From positions 1 to 64,000 of the forward strand of contig NZ_BBYG01000016.1 of NCBI RefSeq assembly GCF_001184025.1: a stretch of 64,000 nt of DNA, given 5' to 3'. Shown here one piece after another: positions 8,760 to 17,798 of this stretch (its first letter is position 1; each line of letters starts with the position of its first letter). The translations under genes were made by a program, and so were the position numbers. The notes under the pieces were generated by a model. It was not told where the DNA came from, made no database searches, and saw nothing but the letters and a program-made list of their open reading frames with translations. Origin of the DNA: Streptomyces maremycinicus. GTDB taxonomy: Bacteria; Actinomycetota; Actinomycetes; Streptomycetales; Streptomycetaceae.

Positions 8760-9587
8760 TCAATGCCCCTGGGCGAGGGACTTGGCGGACACCGGGAAGT
8801 CGAAGTAGGTGTCGGGGTAGGGCTCGGGCTTGAAGGTGTAGTGCCACCACTCCTCGGCGAGGTTCACGAAGCCGAGGTTCTCCAGGGTGCTCTTCAGCAG
8901 CGTCCGGTTGGCGCGCTGCTGCCCCTGGACGCGCGGGTCCAGGGTGTGGGCCAGGGTGTCGAAGCAGTCGAATCCGGTGCCCATGTCGACCGAGTTGTCG
9001 GGGAAGCGCAGCTGTTGTGGCGCGTAGCACGGCACGAGGGGCTCACCGGGTACGTAGGGCCGGGTCGGGCGGGCGGGGAGTTTCACGATGGTCAGGTCCA
9101 TGGTCGAGCCGCGGCTGTGCCCGGACTTCTCGGCGATGTAGCCGTCCGCGAACAGCCGGGACTTGTCGACGTTCGGGTAGAACTCCGCTTTCGTCGTCTC
9201 GTCGTCGAGGTCCTCGGCCCAGCGGACGAAGTGGTCCACGGCTCGCTGGGGCCGGTAGCAGTCGTAGACCTTGAGTGTGTAGCCCTGGCTCAGCAGGCGC
9301 TTCTGGGCCTTGTGCAGGGCGTCGGCGGCCGGCCGGGTGAGGATGCAGATCGGCTGCCGGTAGCCGTCGACGCGTACGCCGACGAAGTTGTGCGGGGTGA
9401 AGTAGCGCATCTCCTGAAGGATCGTCGGGTCCACGGTTCTCAGGGCCACGAAGTCCGCGGGGGCCGCGGGTTCGGCGTGCGCCCGGGCGGTGGTGGAGGC
9501 GGCGGTGACGGTCAGCAGGGCGACGAGCGCGGCGACGGCACCGCGTATCGCGCCGGAGAGCCGTACCGCGCCGGAGAGTCGTGTCAT
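8760..9587 (-). CDS. Secreted VanX-type D-Ala-D-Ala dipeptidase
   Basis: This 275-aa zinc metallopeptidase belongs to the M15D (VanX/DdpX) family, which cleaves free D-Ala-D-Ala. An N-terminal signal peptide (charged start, hydrophobic AVAALVALLTVTA, cleavage near ARAHA) sends it outside the membrane, unlike cytoplasmic VanX. The zinc ligands are visible: His and Asp in SGHSRGSTMDLT, and Glu plus His in EEWWHYTF. There are no van-type resistance genes around it, so a role in peptidoglycan turnover or nutrient recovery is more likely than glycopeptide resistance; that is inference. Confidence 0.9.
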   Translation of the reverse strand: MTRLSGAVRLSGAIRGAVAALVALLTVTAASTTARAHAEPAAPADFVALRTVDPTILQEMRYFTPHNFVGVRVDGYRQPICILTRPAADALHKAQKRLLSQGYTLKVYDCYRPQRAVDHFVRWAEDLDDETTKAEFYPNVDKSRLFADGYIAEKSGHSRGSTMDLTIVKLPARPTRPYVPGEPLVPCYAPQQLRFPDNSVDMGTGFDCFDTLAHTLDPRVQGQQRANRTLLKSTLENLGFVNLAEEWWHYTFKPEPYPDTYFDFPVSAKSLAQGH

Positions 9588-9663
9588 GTCTCCTGCCCTG
9601 CCCAATTCGGTACGCCCGTGACACACTTCTGACGTTCCGTCAGATCGGCTGCCGGGAGGGGCC

Positions 9664-10107
9664 TTGTCACGCACACGCACGCCCGTGGTCACCGGATGGT
9701 TCGTCGGGGACGGAGCGGAATTCCGGCTGCTCGGCACGCGCTGTTCGGCCTGCGGGTCGGTCTTCTTCCCGCGCGAGGACACCTGCTGCCGGGACCCCGG
9801 ATGCCGGGGCGGCGACCTGGCGGAGGTCCCCCTCTCGCGGCGGGGGCGCGTCTGGTCGTACACGGACAGCCGGTACCGCCCTCCGTCACCCTATGTGACC
9901 GATCCGGAACTTCCGTGGGAACCGTGCGCGTTGATCGCTGTGGAGCTGGAGTCCGAGCGGATCGTGGTGCTGGGACAGGCGGTTCCCGGGATCACCGTCG
10001 CCGATCTGACGGTGGGCATGGAGATGGAGGTCGTCCCCGGCGTGCTCCACGAGGACGCGGAGACGACCTGGACGACCTGGCGATGGCGGCCGACGGGGGT
10101 GGAGTGA
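9664..10107 (+). CDS. DUF35 zinc-ribbon/OB-fold protein (thiolase partner)
   Basis: The protein is 147 aa. An N-terminal rubredoxin-like zinc ribbon (CSACG and CCRDPGC) is followed by an OB-fold segment ending in WRWRP. DUF35 proteins usually bind acyl-CoA and pair with a thiolase-like subunit, as in ChsH2-Ltp2 steroid side-chain retro-aldolase complexes. The start is a TTG at 9664 with GGGAGGGG just upstream. The stop TGA overlaps the next gene's ATG by one base, so the two are translationally coupled. The physiological acyl-CoA is unknown. Confidence 0.88.
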   Translation: MSRTRTPVVTGWFVGDGAEFRLLGTRCSACGSVFFPREDTCCRDPGCRGGDLAEVPLSRRGRVWSYTDSRYRPPSPYVTDPELPWEPCALIAVELESERIVVLGQAVPGITVADLTVGMEMEVVPGVLHEDAETTWTTWRWRPTGVE

Positions 10108-11297
10108 TGACGGGTGAGGTGGCGGTGCTCGGCGCCGGGATGCATCCGTGGGGCAAGTGGGGGCGCTCGTTCGTCGAGTACGGCGTGCGGGCGGCGCGCG
10201 CGGCCCTCGCGGACGCCGGTGTGGACTGGCGGGACGTCGGTTCGATCGTGGGCGCGGACACGGTGCGTGGCGGTTATCCGGGATATGTGGCCGGAGCGAC
10301 GTTCGCCCGGGCCCTGGGGTGGCAGGGCGCCCGAGTGGCGAGCGTGTACGCGGCCTGCGCGTCGGGCGCTCAGGCGATCGACGCGGCCCGGGCCCAGATC
10401 CTGGCGGGGCTGGCGGAGGTGGTGCTCGTGGTGGGGGCCGACGCCGCCCCCAAGGGCTTCTTCCGGCCCGCGGGCGGGGACCGCCCGGACGACCCCGACT
10501 GGCTGCGGTTCCGGGTGCTCGGCGCGACCAATCCGACGTACTTCGGGCTGTACGCGCGCAGACGCATGGCCGTGCACGGGGACACGCCGCAGGACTTCGC
10601 GCTGGTCAAGGTGAAGAACGCCGCGATGGGCGCGCTGAACCCGAACGCGCGCTACCGGAAGCGGGTGACCGCGGAGGAGGTCGCCGCCTCCGCGGTGGTC
10701 GCCGATCCGCTGCGGCTGCTGGACATCTGCGCGACCTCGGACGGCGGGGCGGCCCTGGTGCTGTCCAGCATGGAGTTCGCCCGACGGCACGGGACGGCGG
10801 AACCGGTGCGCATCAGGGCGGTGTCCACCGTGACGCCCCGGTATCCCCGTACGGTGCTGGATCTGCCGGACATCGCGACCGATTCGGCGGCGGGAGCGGA
10901 GCCGCCCGGTGAGACCTTCCGCGCCTCGATCGCCCGGGCGGCCTACGAGGAGGCGGGCATCGGCCCCGAGGACCTGTCCCTCGCCGAGGTCTACGACCTG
11001 TCCACCGCCCTGGAATTGGAGTGGTACGAGGATCTGGGGCTGTGCGGCGAGGGCGAGGCCGCCAAGTTGCTGCGGGAGGGCGTGACGGCACCGGGCGGCC
11101 GTATACCGGTCAACCCGAGCGGTGGACTCGCCTCCTTCGGGGAGGCCGTGCCCGCGCAGGCGATCGCCCAGGTCTGTGAGGCCACCTGGCAGCTGCGGGG
11201 CCGGGCCGGCGACCGGCAGATCCCGGACGCGCGCGTGGCCGTCACGGCGAACCAGGGGCTGTTCGGGCACGGTTCGGCGGTGGTCGCGGTGCGGTGA
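10107..11297 (+). CDS. Thiolase-superfamily lipid-transfer protein (Ltp/SCPx type)
   Basis: This 396-aa thiolase-fold enzyme starts MTGEVAVLGAGMHPWGKWG. It has the nucleophile-region Cys in AACASGAQAID, the C-terminal NPSGGLASFGEAVPA and NQGLFGHGSAVV. The sequence is of the SCP-x/lipid-transfer thiolase type. With the coupled DUF35 gene just upstream it probably forms a two-subunit acyl-CoA thiolase or retro-aldolase. No sterol catabolic cluster is nearby, so a steroid substrate is not implied. The ATG at 10107 overlaps the previous stop. Confidence 0.88.
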   Translation: MTGEVAVLGAGMHPWGKWGRSFVEYGVRAARAALADAGVDWRDVGSIVGADTVRGGYPGYVAGATFARALGWQGARVASVYAACASGAQAIDAARAQILAGLAEVVLVVGADAAPKGFFRPAGGDRPDDPDWLRFRVLGATNPTYFGLYARRRMAVHGDTPQDFALVKVKNAAMGALNPNARYRKRVTAEEVAASAVVADPLRLLDICATSDGGAALVLSSMEFARRHGTAEPVRIRAVSTVTPRYPRTVLDLPDIATDSAAGAEPPGETFRASIARAAYEEAGIGPEDLSLAEVYDLSTALELEWYEDLGLCGEGEAAKLLREGVTAPGGRIPVNPSGGLASFGEAVPAQAIAQVCEATWQLRGRAGDRQIPDARVAVTANQGLFGHGSAVVAVR

Positions 11298-11426
11298 GGA
11301 GGGCTTCGCGGTTCCCCGGCATCCGTCCCGCCCGGCTCCGCTCACCGTCCGTGTTCACCCCGGAAAGCTGCGTGAACGTCTCATGAACTGCGCCTGGGCG
11401 CACGCCCGTGGAGCCATCATGCTGCC

Positions 11427-13082
11427 GTGCACTCCTGGACGGACACTCTCCGCTTCGCCTTCCAGCCGGTGGTCAATCTGACCACGGGAGGAGTCGCGGG
11501 GCTGGAGATACTCGCCCGACCGGAGGCCGGCGACATCCTGGCGCAGGCCCGCCGCGATCCCGAGCTCGACGCTCGGCTCGCCGTGTCGGCGGTGCGCGCC
11601 GCGGCCCGCAAGGAGACCCTGCTGCCCCTGCACGTGAACGTGTTCGCCGGCACGCTGGCCGATCTCGGCGGGCTCACCGCGCTGCACGACGCGGTGCGCG
11701 GGGCGGGGCGGCTGCCGTGGGAGGTCACGCTCGACGTCGTCCCGCCCTACACGCACGTCCCGCAGCCCGCGCTGCTGGAGGCCGTGACGGCACTGCGGGA
11801 GCAGGGCTTCCGGATCAGCGCGGACGGGGTCGGGGACGGCGACGCCCCGCTGCGGCTGCTCGTCGACCTCGCGCCCGACCTGGTCAAGCTCGACGCCTCG
11901 CTGCTGGCCCGGCCGGCGGCGGTGCGAGCGATGCGGACGCTGTGCGACGAACTGGGGGCGCTGCTGGTCGTCGAGGGCGTGGAGACCGAGCGCCAGTGCG
12001 CGGCCGCGACGGCGGCGGGGGCGCAACTGGCCCAGGGCACGCTCTTCGCGCCGCCCAGCCGGTTGCCGGCCGCCGACGTGTACGTCCCGGCGCTCGGTAC
12101 GGGCCTCCTGCCGGCGCTCCGCTCGGGCCCGTCGGTGCGGGAGTTCGTACGGCCGGCCGCGCTGCTGCCCGCGACGGCCTCCGCCGGTCAGGTCCGGGCG
12201 CTGCTGACCGGTTCGCCGGACGTGTCCGGGGTGCTGCTCGTGGACCGCACGGGGGTGCCGTTCCGTTCGGTGCACCGGTCGCGCTTCCTGCTGTCGATGT
12301 CGGGGCGCTACGGCCATGCCCTGTACGCGGACCGTCCCGCGGCCAAGCTCGGTGATCCGCCGCGGACGGTGGGCGTGGACGCGACGGCGTGGGAGGTGCT
12401 GGACGTGGTCGCGGTCGGCGACCCGGACCGTACCTCCGACGATGTGGCGGTCGTCGACCGCGACGGGCGCTGCGTGGGTGTCGTCCGGCTCGCCGACCTG
12501 GTACGGGCGTTGGCCGAGAGCCGGGTCGAGGAGGCGGCGGGCCTCAACCCGCTGACGCGGCTGCCCGGTTCGGACACGATCACCGGGGAGGTGGACCGGT
12601 GGATCGCCGAGGGACGCCTGTTCGCGCTGAGCTGGCTGGACATCGACCACTTCAAACAGGTCAACGACGGCGCCGGGTTCGCGGCCGGGGACGAGCTGAT
12701 CCGGTCGGTGGGGCGGACCTTGCAGAGGACGGTGTCGGGGACCGCGCGCGTGGGCCACATCGGCGGGGACGACTTCCTGGTACTGGCCGATCCGGAGGGC
12801 CTCGAACCACTGGTGTCCACCGTGCTGGACGTGCCGTGGTCGGCGGGCGGACGTCCGGTCACGCTGTCACTGGCCACGGTCCTGTGCCGACCGGGCAGCG
12901 TCACCGATCACCGTCAGGCGGCGGCGTGTCTGGCGCCCTTGAAGAAGGCGGCGAAGTCATTGCGGGGGGCGAGTTGGGTGGTGGGGCACGCGGGGCTGGC
13001 GGGATACCAGATCCGGCGCGGCGCGCAGCCGATGGCTCCCGCGGGCACCGGGGCGGAGGGAAGCCGGCCGGGGACCGGCTGA
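11427..13082 (+). CDS. EAL-CBS-GGDEF protein with a degenerate EAL domain
   Basis: This 551-aa cyclic-di-GMP-type regulator has no membrane segment. The EAL-like domain (residues about 5-215) keeps E-I-L at 27, Asn71, Lys154 and Glu183, but the usual Asp-Asp of the DDFG loop is Asp133-Gly134 and the conserved Glu of strand 4 is Asp103, so phosphodiesterase activity is doubtful. A CBS-like pair follows (about 240-365). The GGDEF domain (about 373-535) has NPLTRLPG, DIDHFKQVND and an intact active site GGDDF at 446-450, with no RxxD inhibitory site in front, so it could make c-di-GMP without product inhibition. The start is a GTG at 11427; no strong ribosome site is visible. Confidence 0.85.
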   Translation: MHSWTDTLRFAFQPVVNLTTGGVAGLEILARPEAGDILAQARRDPELDARLAVSAVRAAARKETLLPLHVNVFAGTLADLGGLTALHDAVRGAGRLPWEVTLDVVPPYTHVPQPALLEAVTALREQGFRISADGVGDGDAPLRLLVDLAPDLVKLDASLLARPAAVRAMRTLCDELGALLVVEGVETERQCAAATAAGAQLAQGTLFAPPSRLPAADVYVPALGTGLLPALRSGPSVREFVRPAALLPATASAGQVRALLTGSPDVSGVLLVDRTGVPFRSVHRSRFLLSMSGRYGHALYADRPAAKLGDPPRTVGVDATAWEVLDVVAVGDPDRTSDDVAVVDRDGRCVGVVRLADLVRALAESRVEEAAGLNPLTRLPGSDTITGEVDRWIAEGRLFALSWLDIDHFKQVNDGAGFAAGDELIRSVGRTLQRTVSGTARVGHIGGDDFLVLADPEGLEPLVSTVLDVPWSAGGRPVTLSLATVLCRPGSVTDHRQAAACLAPLKKAAKSLRGASWVVGHAGLAGYQIRRGAQPMAPAGTGAEGSRPGTG

Positions 13083-13708
13083 CCTGACGTCGGCCGCCGT
13101 ACGGGCCTCCTGACCGGGGAGGCGGCGGAACCGGGGGCGGCGGCCGCGGGGACGACGATCCGCCGCGCCCTCGGCCCAGCGGGGTCTGCGTGACCTCGAC
13201 GCCGGGGCCTGCGTGACCTCGACGCCCAGGGAGGGCGTGACCTCGACGCCAGGGAGGGCGTCGCAACACCGGGCGGGCGGCAGCCTCGTGCCCGGCCCGC
13301 CTCTCCCCTCACCCCACTCCGCCCCTCCCCTGCCGCCGCCCCTGCCCGCCGACGGAGAGAGCGGGCGGGACGCCGGACCGGTGCTCGGCGCCACGCCCCC
13401 CGCGCGGCGCGGGCCGTCCCCGCGTGCCCAACCGTTGCCGTCGGCCTCCTTGACGCTCCCTGGGCGCCGGTGAACACTTCCCGGTGTCAGCCGACATCGC
13501 CGTACATTCTCGGCGTATCCAGGCACGCGCCACGCGGGCTCCCCAGGGAGGGCCCGCTCCCCCGAGGGCGATGCGGCTGCGACGGCACGCGCGTCACGGA
13601 CGCCGGGCGGGGCGCGGGATCTCCCTGCCCCGGCCCAAGGAGCCACGGGAACGCACCCTGCACGGAGCACCGGGGTCGATCCGCCCAAGGCCGGGCCCAG
13701 GAGCCGCC
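13083..13708. other. Intergenic region upstream of glpF
   Basis: This 626-base stretch has no supported gene. Antisense and sense open frames are proline- and arginine-rich shadows. It holds the 16-base triplicate repeat at 13188-13250 and the glpF ribosome site CAGGAG just before 13709. No gylR-type regulator gene lies next to the glycerol genes. Confidence 0.6.
13188..13250. repeat. Three direct copies of a 16-base repeat
   Basis: GCGTGACCTCGACGCC occurs exactly at 13188-13203, 13211-13226 and 13235-13250, at spacings of 23 and 24 bases, that is about two helical turns. The second and third copies share flanking AGGGAGG. The helical phasing could suit a DNA-binding protein, or the array may be a simple tandem expansion. 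Confidence 0.8.
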
Positions 13709-14457
13709 ATGAGCAACGGAGACGTATTCGTCGGCGAGGTCATCGGTACCGCGATCCTCATCCTGTTCGGCGCGGGAGTCTGCGCCGCCGTCACCCTCAG
13801 GCACTCCAAGGCCCGGTCCTCGGGATGGATCGTGATCGCCTTCGGCTGGGGGTTCGGAGTGCTGGCCGGCGCCTACACCGCCGCCCCGCTGTCGGGCGGG
13901 CACCTCAATCCGGCCGTGACCCTCGGAATCGCCGTCGACACCGGCGAGTGGGGCACGGTGTGGGTGTATCTGCTGGGGCAGTCGGCCGGTGCGGTGCTCG
14001 GCGCGGTCCCCGCGTACCTGGTGTACCTCGCGCAGTTCCAGGCGAACGTCGCGCGCGAGGACGGTGCCGGAGGCGCGGCCGAGGAGCCGACGCCCACGCT
14101 GGGCATCTTCTCCACCACCCCCGAGATGCGGAATCCGGTCGCCAACCTGATCACCGAGATCATCGCCACGATCGCCCTGGTCCTGCCGGTCCTGGCCTTC
14201 GGGCTGACCGAGGGTCTCGGCGAATCCGGAATCACGGTCCTGATCGTCTCGCTGCTCGTCGTCGGCATCGGCCTCTCGCTCGGCAGGCCCACCGGCTACG
14301 CCATCAACCCGGCCCGCGACCTCGGGCCGCCATCGTCCACAGCCTCCTGCCCATCCCGAACAAGGGCACCTCGGACCGGGGTTACGCCTGGATCCCGGTC
14401 GTCGGCCCGTTGGTCGGCGGAGCGCTCGCGGGTCTCCTCTACAACGCGGCCTTCTGA
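13709..14457 (+). pseudogene. glpF: Glycerol uptake facilitator (aquaglyceroporin), frameshifted
   Basis: This MIP-family channel moves glycerol across the membrane for the kinase encoded next. Both half-helix signatures are present, GGHLNPAVTLG and YAINPARDLGP, with about six membrane segments. The frame is lost right after the second NPA motif: at 14330-14331 only two bases stand where one codon is expected. The downstream frame then encodes the normal C-terminus IVHSLLPIPNKG...WIPVVGPLVGG. The total span of 749 bases is one short of 250 codons. As written, the protein lacks its last helix and reads into a long foreign tail. This could be a sequencing error or a true mutation. The ATG follows CAGGAG. 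Confidence 0.8.
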
Positions 14458-14567
14458 ACGGGCGTCCGCCCGCCGCAGCGCCGCCGCACCGCCACAGCAC
14501 CGCCGTCGCCGCACCGCGTCAGCGGCAGTCATTCACGAAGCCTTCTGAACCGGCCCAAGGGGTAGCC

Positions 14568-16091
14568 ATGACCGACAACGCCGAGAAGTACGTCGCCGCG
14601 ATCGACCAGGGCACCACCTCCAGCCGCTGCATCGTCTTCGACCGCGACGGCGCGATCGTCGCCGTCGACCAGCGCGAGCACCGTCAGATCTTCCCCAAGC
14701 CCGGCTGGGTGGAGCACGACGCCACGGAGATCTGGTCCAAGGTGCAGGCCGTGGTCGCCGGGGCGATCGCCAAGGCGGGGTTGCGCGCCGACCGGATCAG
14801 CGCCCTCGGCATCACCAACCAGCGCGAGACGACCGTCCTGTGGGACCGTGCCACCGGCAAGCCGGTGCACAACGCGATCGTGTGGCAGGACACCCGCACC
14901 GCGGCGCTCTGCGACCGGCTGGGCGGATCCGACGGACCGGACCGGTTCCGCGACCAGACCGGACTGCCGCTGGCCAGCTACTTCTCCGGGCCCAAGGTCG
15001 CCTGGCTGCTCGACAGCGTGCCGGGGCTCAGGGCGCGCGCGGAGCGCGGCGAGATCGCCTTCGGCACGATCGACTCCTGGCTCATCTGGAACCTCACCGG
15101 CGGCACCGAGGGCGGCCGGCACGTCACGGACGTCACCAACGCCGGGCGCACCATGCTGATGAACCTGGAGACCCTCCAGTGGGACCCGTCGATCCTGTCC
15201 GCGATGGACATACCCGAGGCGGTGCTGCCGGAGATCAGGTCCTCCGCCGAGGTGTACGGCACGGCCGTGGGCCAGCTCGGCGGTGTGCCGGTCGCCTCGG
15301 CGCTGGGCGACCAGCAGGCGGCGGTGTTCGGCCAGGCCTGCTACGAGGTGGGCACGGCGAAGAACACGTACGGGACGGGCAGTTTCCTGCTGCTCAACAC
15401 CGGCAACCGGCCGGTGCCGTCCAAGAGCGGGCTGCTGACCACGATGGGCTACAAGATCGGCGGTGAGGCGCCCGTCTACTGCCTGGAGGGGTCGATCGCC
15501 GTCACCGGCGCGCTCGTGCAGTGGTTCCGGGACCAGCTCGGCATCATCCGTACGGCCGACGAGATCGAGAGCCTGGCGGCGAGCGTCGACGACAACGGCG
15601 GCGCCTACATCGTGCCCGCCTTCTCGGGGCTGTTCGCGCCGTACTGGCGCTCCGACGCGCGCGGGGTCGTCACCGGTCTCACCCGCTACGTCACGAAGGG
15701 GCATCTCGCGCGTGCGGTGCTCGAGGCGACGAGCTGGCAGACGCGCGAGGTCGTGGACGCCATGTACCAGGACTCCGGGGTCCGGATCACCAGCCTGAAG
15801 GTGGACGGGGGCATGACCAAGAACAACCTGCTGATGCAGCATCAGGCGGACGTGCTCGGCGTGCCCGTGATCCGGCCCCGGGTCTCCGAGACGACCTGTC
15901 TGGGCGCGGCCTACGCCGCGGGGCTCGCCGTCGGTGTGTGGAACGACCTCGACGAGCTCGGCGCGCACTGGCGCAAGGACGCCGAGTGGATCCCGGCGAT
16001 GGAGGCGTCCGTGCGGGACCGGGAGTTCCACAACTGGCGCAAGGCAGTGGAGAAGAGCTTCGGCTGGCTGGAGGACGGCGAGGGCCAGTAA
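14568..16091 (+). CDS. glpK: Glycerol kinase
   Basis: This 507-aa FGGY-family kinase phosphorylates glycerol to glycerol-3-phosphate. The N-terminal ATP-binding signature AAIDQGTTSSRCIVFD, the NQRETTVLWD segment and the C-terminal FAPYWRSDARG, DGGMTKNNLLMQ and LGAAYAAG motifs are all present, at full length. It lies 110 bases downstream of glpF, with AAGGGG before its ATG. The sequence just before its start (GCCTTCTGAAC) repeats the bases around the glpF stop, suggesting a small duplication. No glpD follows, so this is a two-gene uptake-kinase module. Confidence 0.95.
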   Translation: MTDNAEKYVAAIDQGTTSSRCIVFDRDGAIVAVDQREHRQIFPKPGWVEHDATEIWSKVQAVVAGAIAKAGLRADRISALGITNQRETTVLWDRATGKPVHNAIVWQDTRTAALCDRLGGSDGPDRFRDQTGLPLASYFSGPKVAWLLDSVPGLRARAERGEIAFGTIDSWLIWNLTGGTEGGRHVTDVTNAGRTMLMNLETLQWDPSILSAMDIPEAVLPEIRSSAEVYGTAVGQLGGVPVASALGDQQAAVFGQACYEVGTAKNTYGTGSFLLLNTGNRPVPSKSGLLTTMGYKIGGEAPVYCLEGSIAVTGALVQWFRDQLGIIRTADEIESLAASVDDNGGAYIVPAFSGLFAPYWRSDARGVVTGLTRYVTKGHLARAVLEATSWQTREVVDAMYQDSGVRITSLKVDGGMTKNNLLMQHQADVLGVPVIRPRVSETTCLGAAYAAGLAVGVWNDLDELGAHWRKDAEWIPAMEASVRDREFHNWRKAVEKSFGWLEDGEGQ

Positions 16092-16143
16092 GGGGGTTGA
16101 TACGCGGGTCGGTACGCGTGCGCCACGTGCGTGCCTCCCGGCC

Positions 16144-16181
16144 CACGGCCCGTGCCCCGGTCGGCGGGGCCGCGGGCCGTG
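16144..16181. terminator. Hairpin between glpK and the conservon
   Basis: CACGGCCCG at the left pairs with CGGGCCGTG at the right, extended inward by GCCCCG/CGGGGC with one bulged base, around a short loop. It lies about 50 bases after the glpK stop and before the convergent cvnD stop. Confidence 0.65.
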
Positions 16182-16243
16182 CGGACATTGAGGGACGTGC
16201 GGGCCTTGCTGGACGTGCGTGCCGTGCGGGCCGTGCGGGCGGC

Positions 16244-16849
16244 TCAGGTGGTGATCGCCTGGCGGCGTTCGGCGCCGAAGTCCATCGCGTGCTGCACCAC
16301 GCCGACCAGTACGTCCCGCACGGAGAGGCGGTCGCGGGCGTCGCACAGGACGACGGGGATGTCGTCGTCGAGGTCCAGCGCGCCGCGGACGTCCTCCTCG
16401 GGGTAACGGGCCGCGCCCTCGAAGCAGTTGACGGCGATCAGGAAGGGTATGGAGCGCCGCTCGAAGTAGTCGACGGCGGCGAAGCAGTCCTCGAGCCGAC
16501 GGGTGTCGGCGAGTACGACGGCCCCGAGCGCGCCCTCGGAGAGTTCGTCCCACATGAACCAGAACCGCTCCTGGCCGGGCGTCCCGAAGAGGTAGAGCAC
16601 CAGGTCCTCGCGCAGGGTGATCCGCCCGAAGTCCATGGCGACGGTGGTGGTGTGCTTGGCCTCGACACCGGTCGTGTCGTCGACCGGGCGGCCCGCTTCG
16701 GTGAGGTACTCCTCCGTGCGCAGCGGCTTGATCTCGCTGACCGCCCCGACCAGGGTGGTCTTGCCCACGCCGAAGCCGCCGGCCACCAGGATCTTGAGCG
16801 TGACGGGCTCCACCGGGGGCTTGCCACGCTCAGATCGCCCGAAGATCAT
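16244..16849 (-). CDS. cvnD: Conservon small GTP-binding protein CvnD
   Basis: This 201-aa Ras-like/MglA-type GTPase is the last gene of a cvnABCD conservon. The P-loop is GGFGVGKTTLVGAVSEI near residues 24-40, the switch II region contains LFGTPGQERFW (the DxxG Asp is replaced, so GTP hydrolysis may be slow), and the NKxD-like motif reads VNCFEG. In Streptomyces these proteins act with CvnA, B and C in a membrane signalling complex resembling eukaryotic G-protein systems and affect development or antibiotic output. It is separated from cvnC by about 110 bases. Confidence 0.92.
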   Translation of the reverse strand: MIFGRSERGKPPVEPVTLKILVAGGFGVGKTTLVGAVSEIKPLRTEEYLTEAGRPVDDTTGVEAKHTTTVAMDFGRITLREDLVLYLFGTPGQERFWFMWDELSEGALGAVVLADTRRLEDCFAAVDYFERRSIPFLIAVNCFEGAARYPEEDVRGALDLDDDIPVVLCDARDRLSVRDVLVGVVQHAMDFGAERRQAITT

Positions 16850-16958
16850 CGGTCTCTTCTCCTGCTTGATGGCTTGACTGGGGGTTCTCCGGCGGCGGTC
16901 CGCACGTCAGCGCGGGAAACCGCCGACCGATCGCGTCCTCGCCTCGCCTCCGCGCTGT

Positions 16959-17354
16959 TCACAGCGCTCGGAGGCCGTTGATCACGTCGCGCAGAATACT
17001 CTCGTCCGGCAGTTCGGCAGGCGGTACCGGCCGGTTCACATGGACGAACTCCTCGTCGACGAGGTCGCCGACGAGGACCCGTACGACGCCGATGGGCAGA
17101 TCGAGTTCGGCGGCGAGTTCGGCGACCGACTGCGGCGCCTGCCGGCACAGATCCACGATGTCCAGGTGCTCCGGGGACAGCGACGGATCCGTGTCCGCGT
17201 CCTCGGCGTGGGGCTCGGCGACGACCAGCGCGATCAGATCGAGACGGTGCTGGACCGCACTGGTGGTGCGGCCGCGCGTCATGGCGTACGGGCGGACGAC
17301 CGGTCCGGCGTCGTCGTCGAACCAGTGACCTGTTCCCTGACCGTCTGTGCTCAT
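16959..17354 (-). CDS. cvnC: Conservon DUF742 protein CvnC
   Basis: This 131-aa DUF742 protein shows the family pattern FDDDAGPVVRPYAMTRGRT, then a winged-helix-like half, and ends ESILRDVINGLRAL. Family members sit between CvnB and CvnD and are thought to help couple the roadblock protein to the GTPase. The ATG at 17354 is 9 bases past the cvnB stop, indicating one transcript. Confidence 0.92.
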   Translation of the reverse strand: MSTDGQGTGHWFDDDAGPVVRPYAMTRGRTTSAVQHRLDLIALVVAEPHAEDADTDPSLSPEHLDIVDLCRQAPQSVAELAAELDLPIGVVRVLVGDLVDEEFVHVNRPVPPAELPDESILRDVINGLRAL

Positions 17355-17363
17355 GCCGTCCCA

Positions 17364-17798
17364 CTACCCGCCGGAGGGCAGATCGGTGCGTGGGGTGGTA
17401 GCCAGATGCACGCCGACCCGCTTGACGAGGAGCGTCATCTCGTAGGCCACGAGCCCCACGTCCGAGTCCGCGTCCGAGAGGACGGCGAGGCAGCTGCCGT
17501 CACCCGCGGCCGTGACGAACAGGAAGGCGTCGTCGAGTTCGACGACGGTCTGGCGGACGCTGCCGGCCTCGAAGTGCCGGCCGACGCCCTTGGCGAGGCT
17601 GTGGAAGCCGGAGGCGACGGCGGCCAGGTGCTCGCTGTCCTCCCGGCTCAGGTCCCTCGACACCCCGGTCGCCAGGCCGTCGCCGGACAGGACGACGGCC
17701 TTGCGGATGCTGGCGACGCGGTCGACGAGTTCGTCGAGGAGCCAGTTCAGCTCGCCGTTGCTGGTGGTGCTGTGGCCGGTCGCCTTCGGTGCGGTCAT
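17364..17798 (-). CDS. cvnB: Conservon roadblock/LC7 protein CvnB
   Basis: This 144-aa roadblock/LC7-domain protein contains LNWLLDELVDRV and the KAVVLSGDGLATG strand-turn segment. Such proteins regulate the nucleotide state of the partner GTPase (CvnD). Its ATG overlaps the cvnA stop (ATGA), giving translational coupling. Confidence 0.92.
   Translation of the reverse strand: MTAPKATGHSTTSNGELNWLLDELVDRVASIRKAVVLSGDGLATGVSRDLSREDSEHLAAVASGFHSLAKGVGRHFEAGSVRQTVVELDDAFLFVTAAGDGSCLAVLSDADSDVGLVAYEMTLLVKRVGVHLATTPRTDLPSGG

Noticed and set aside
8760..9587. Glycopeptide resistance role for the VanX-like protein
   Set aside because: It has a signal peptide and no vanH, vanA, vanS or vanR neighbours.
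9043..9624. Minus-strand 193-codon frame across the VanX gene
   Set aside because: This is a frame-shifted shadow of the dipeptidase with Arg-rich composition.
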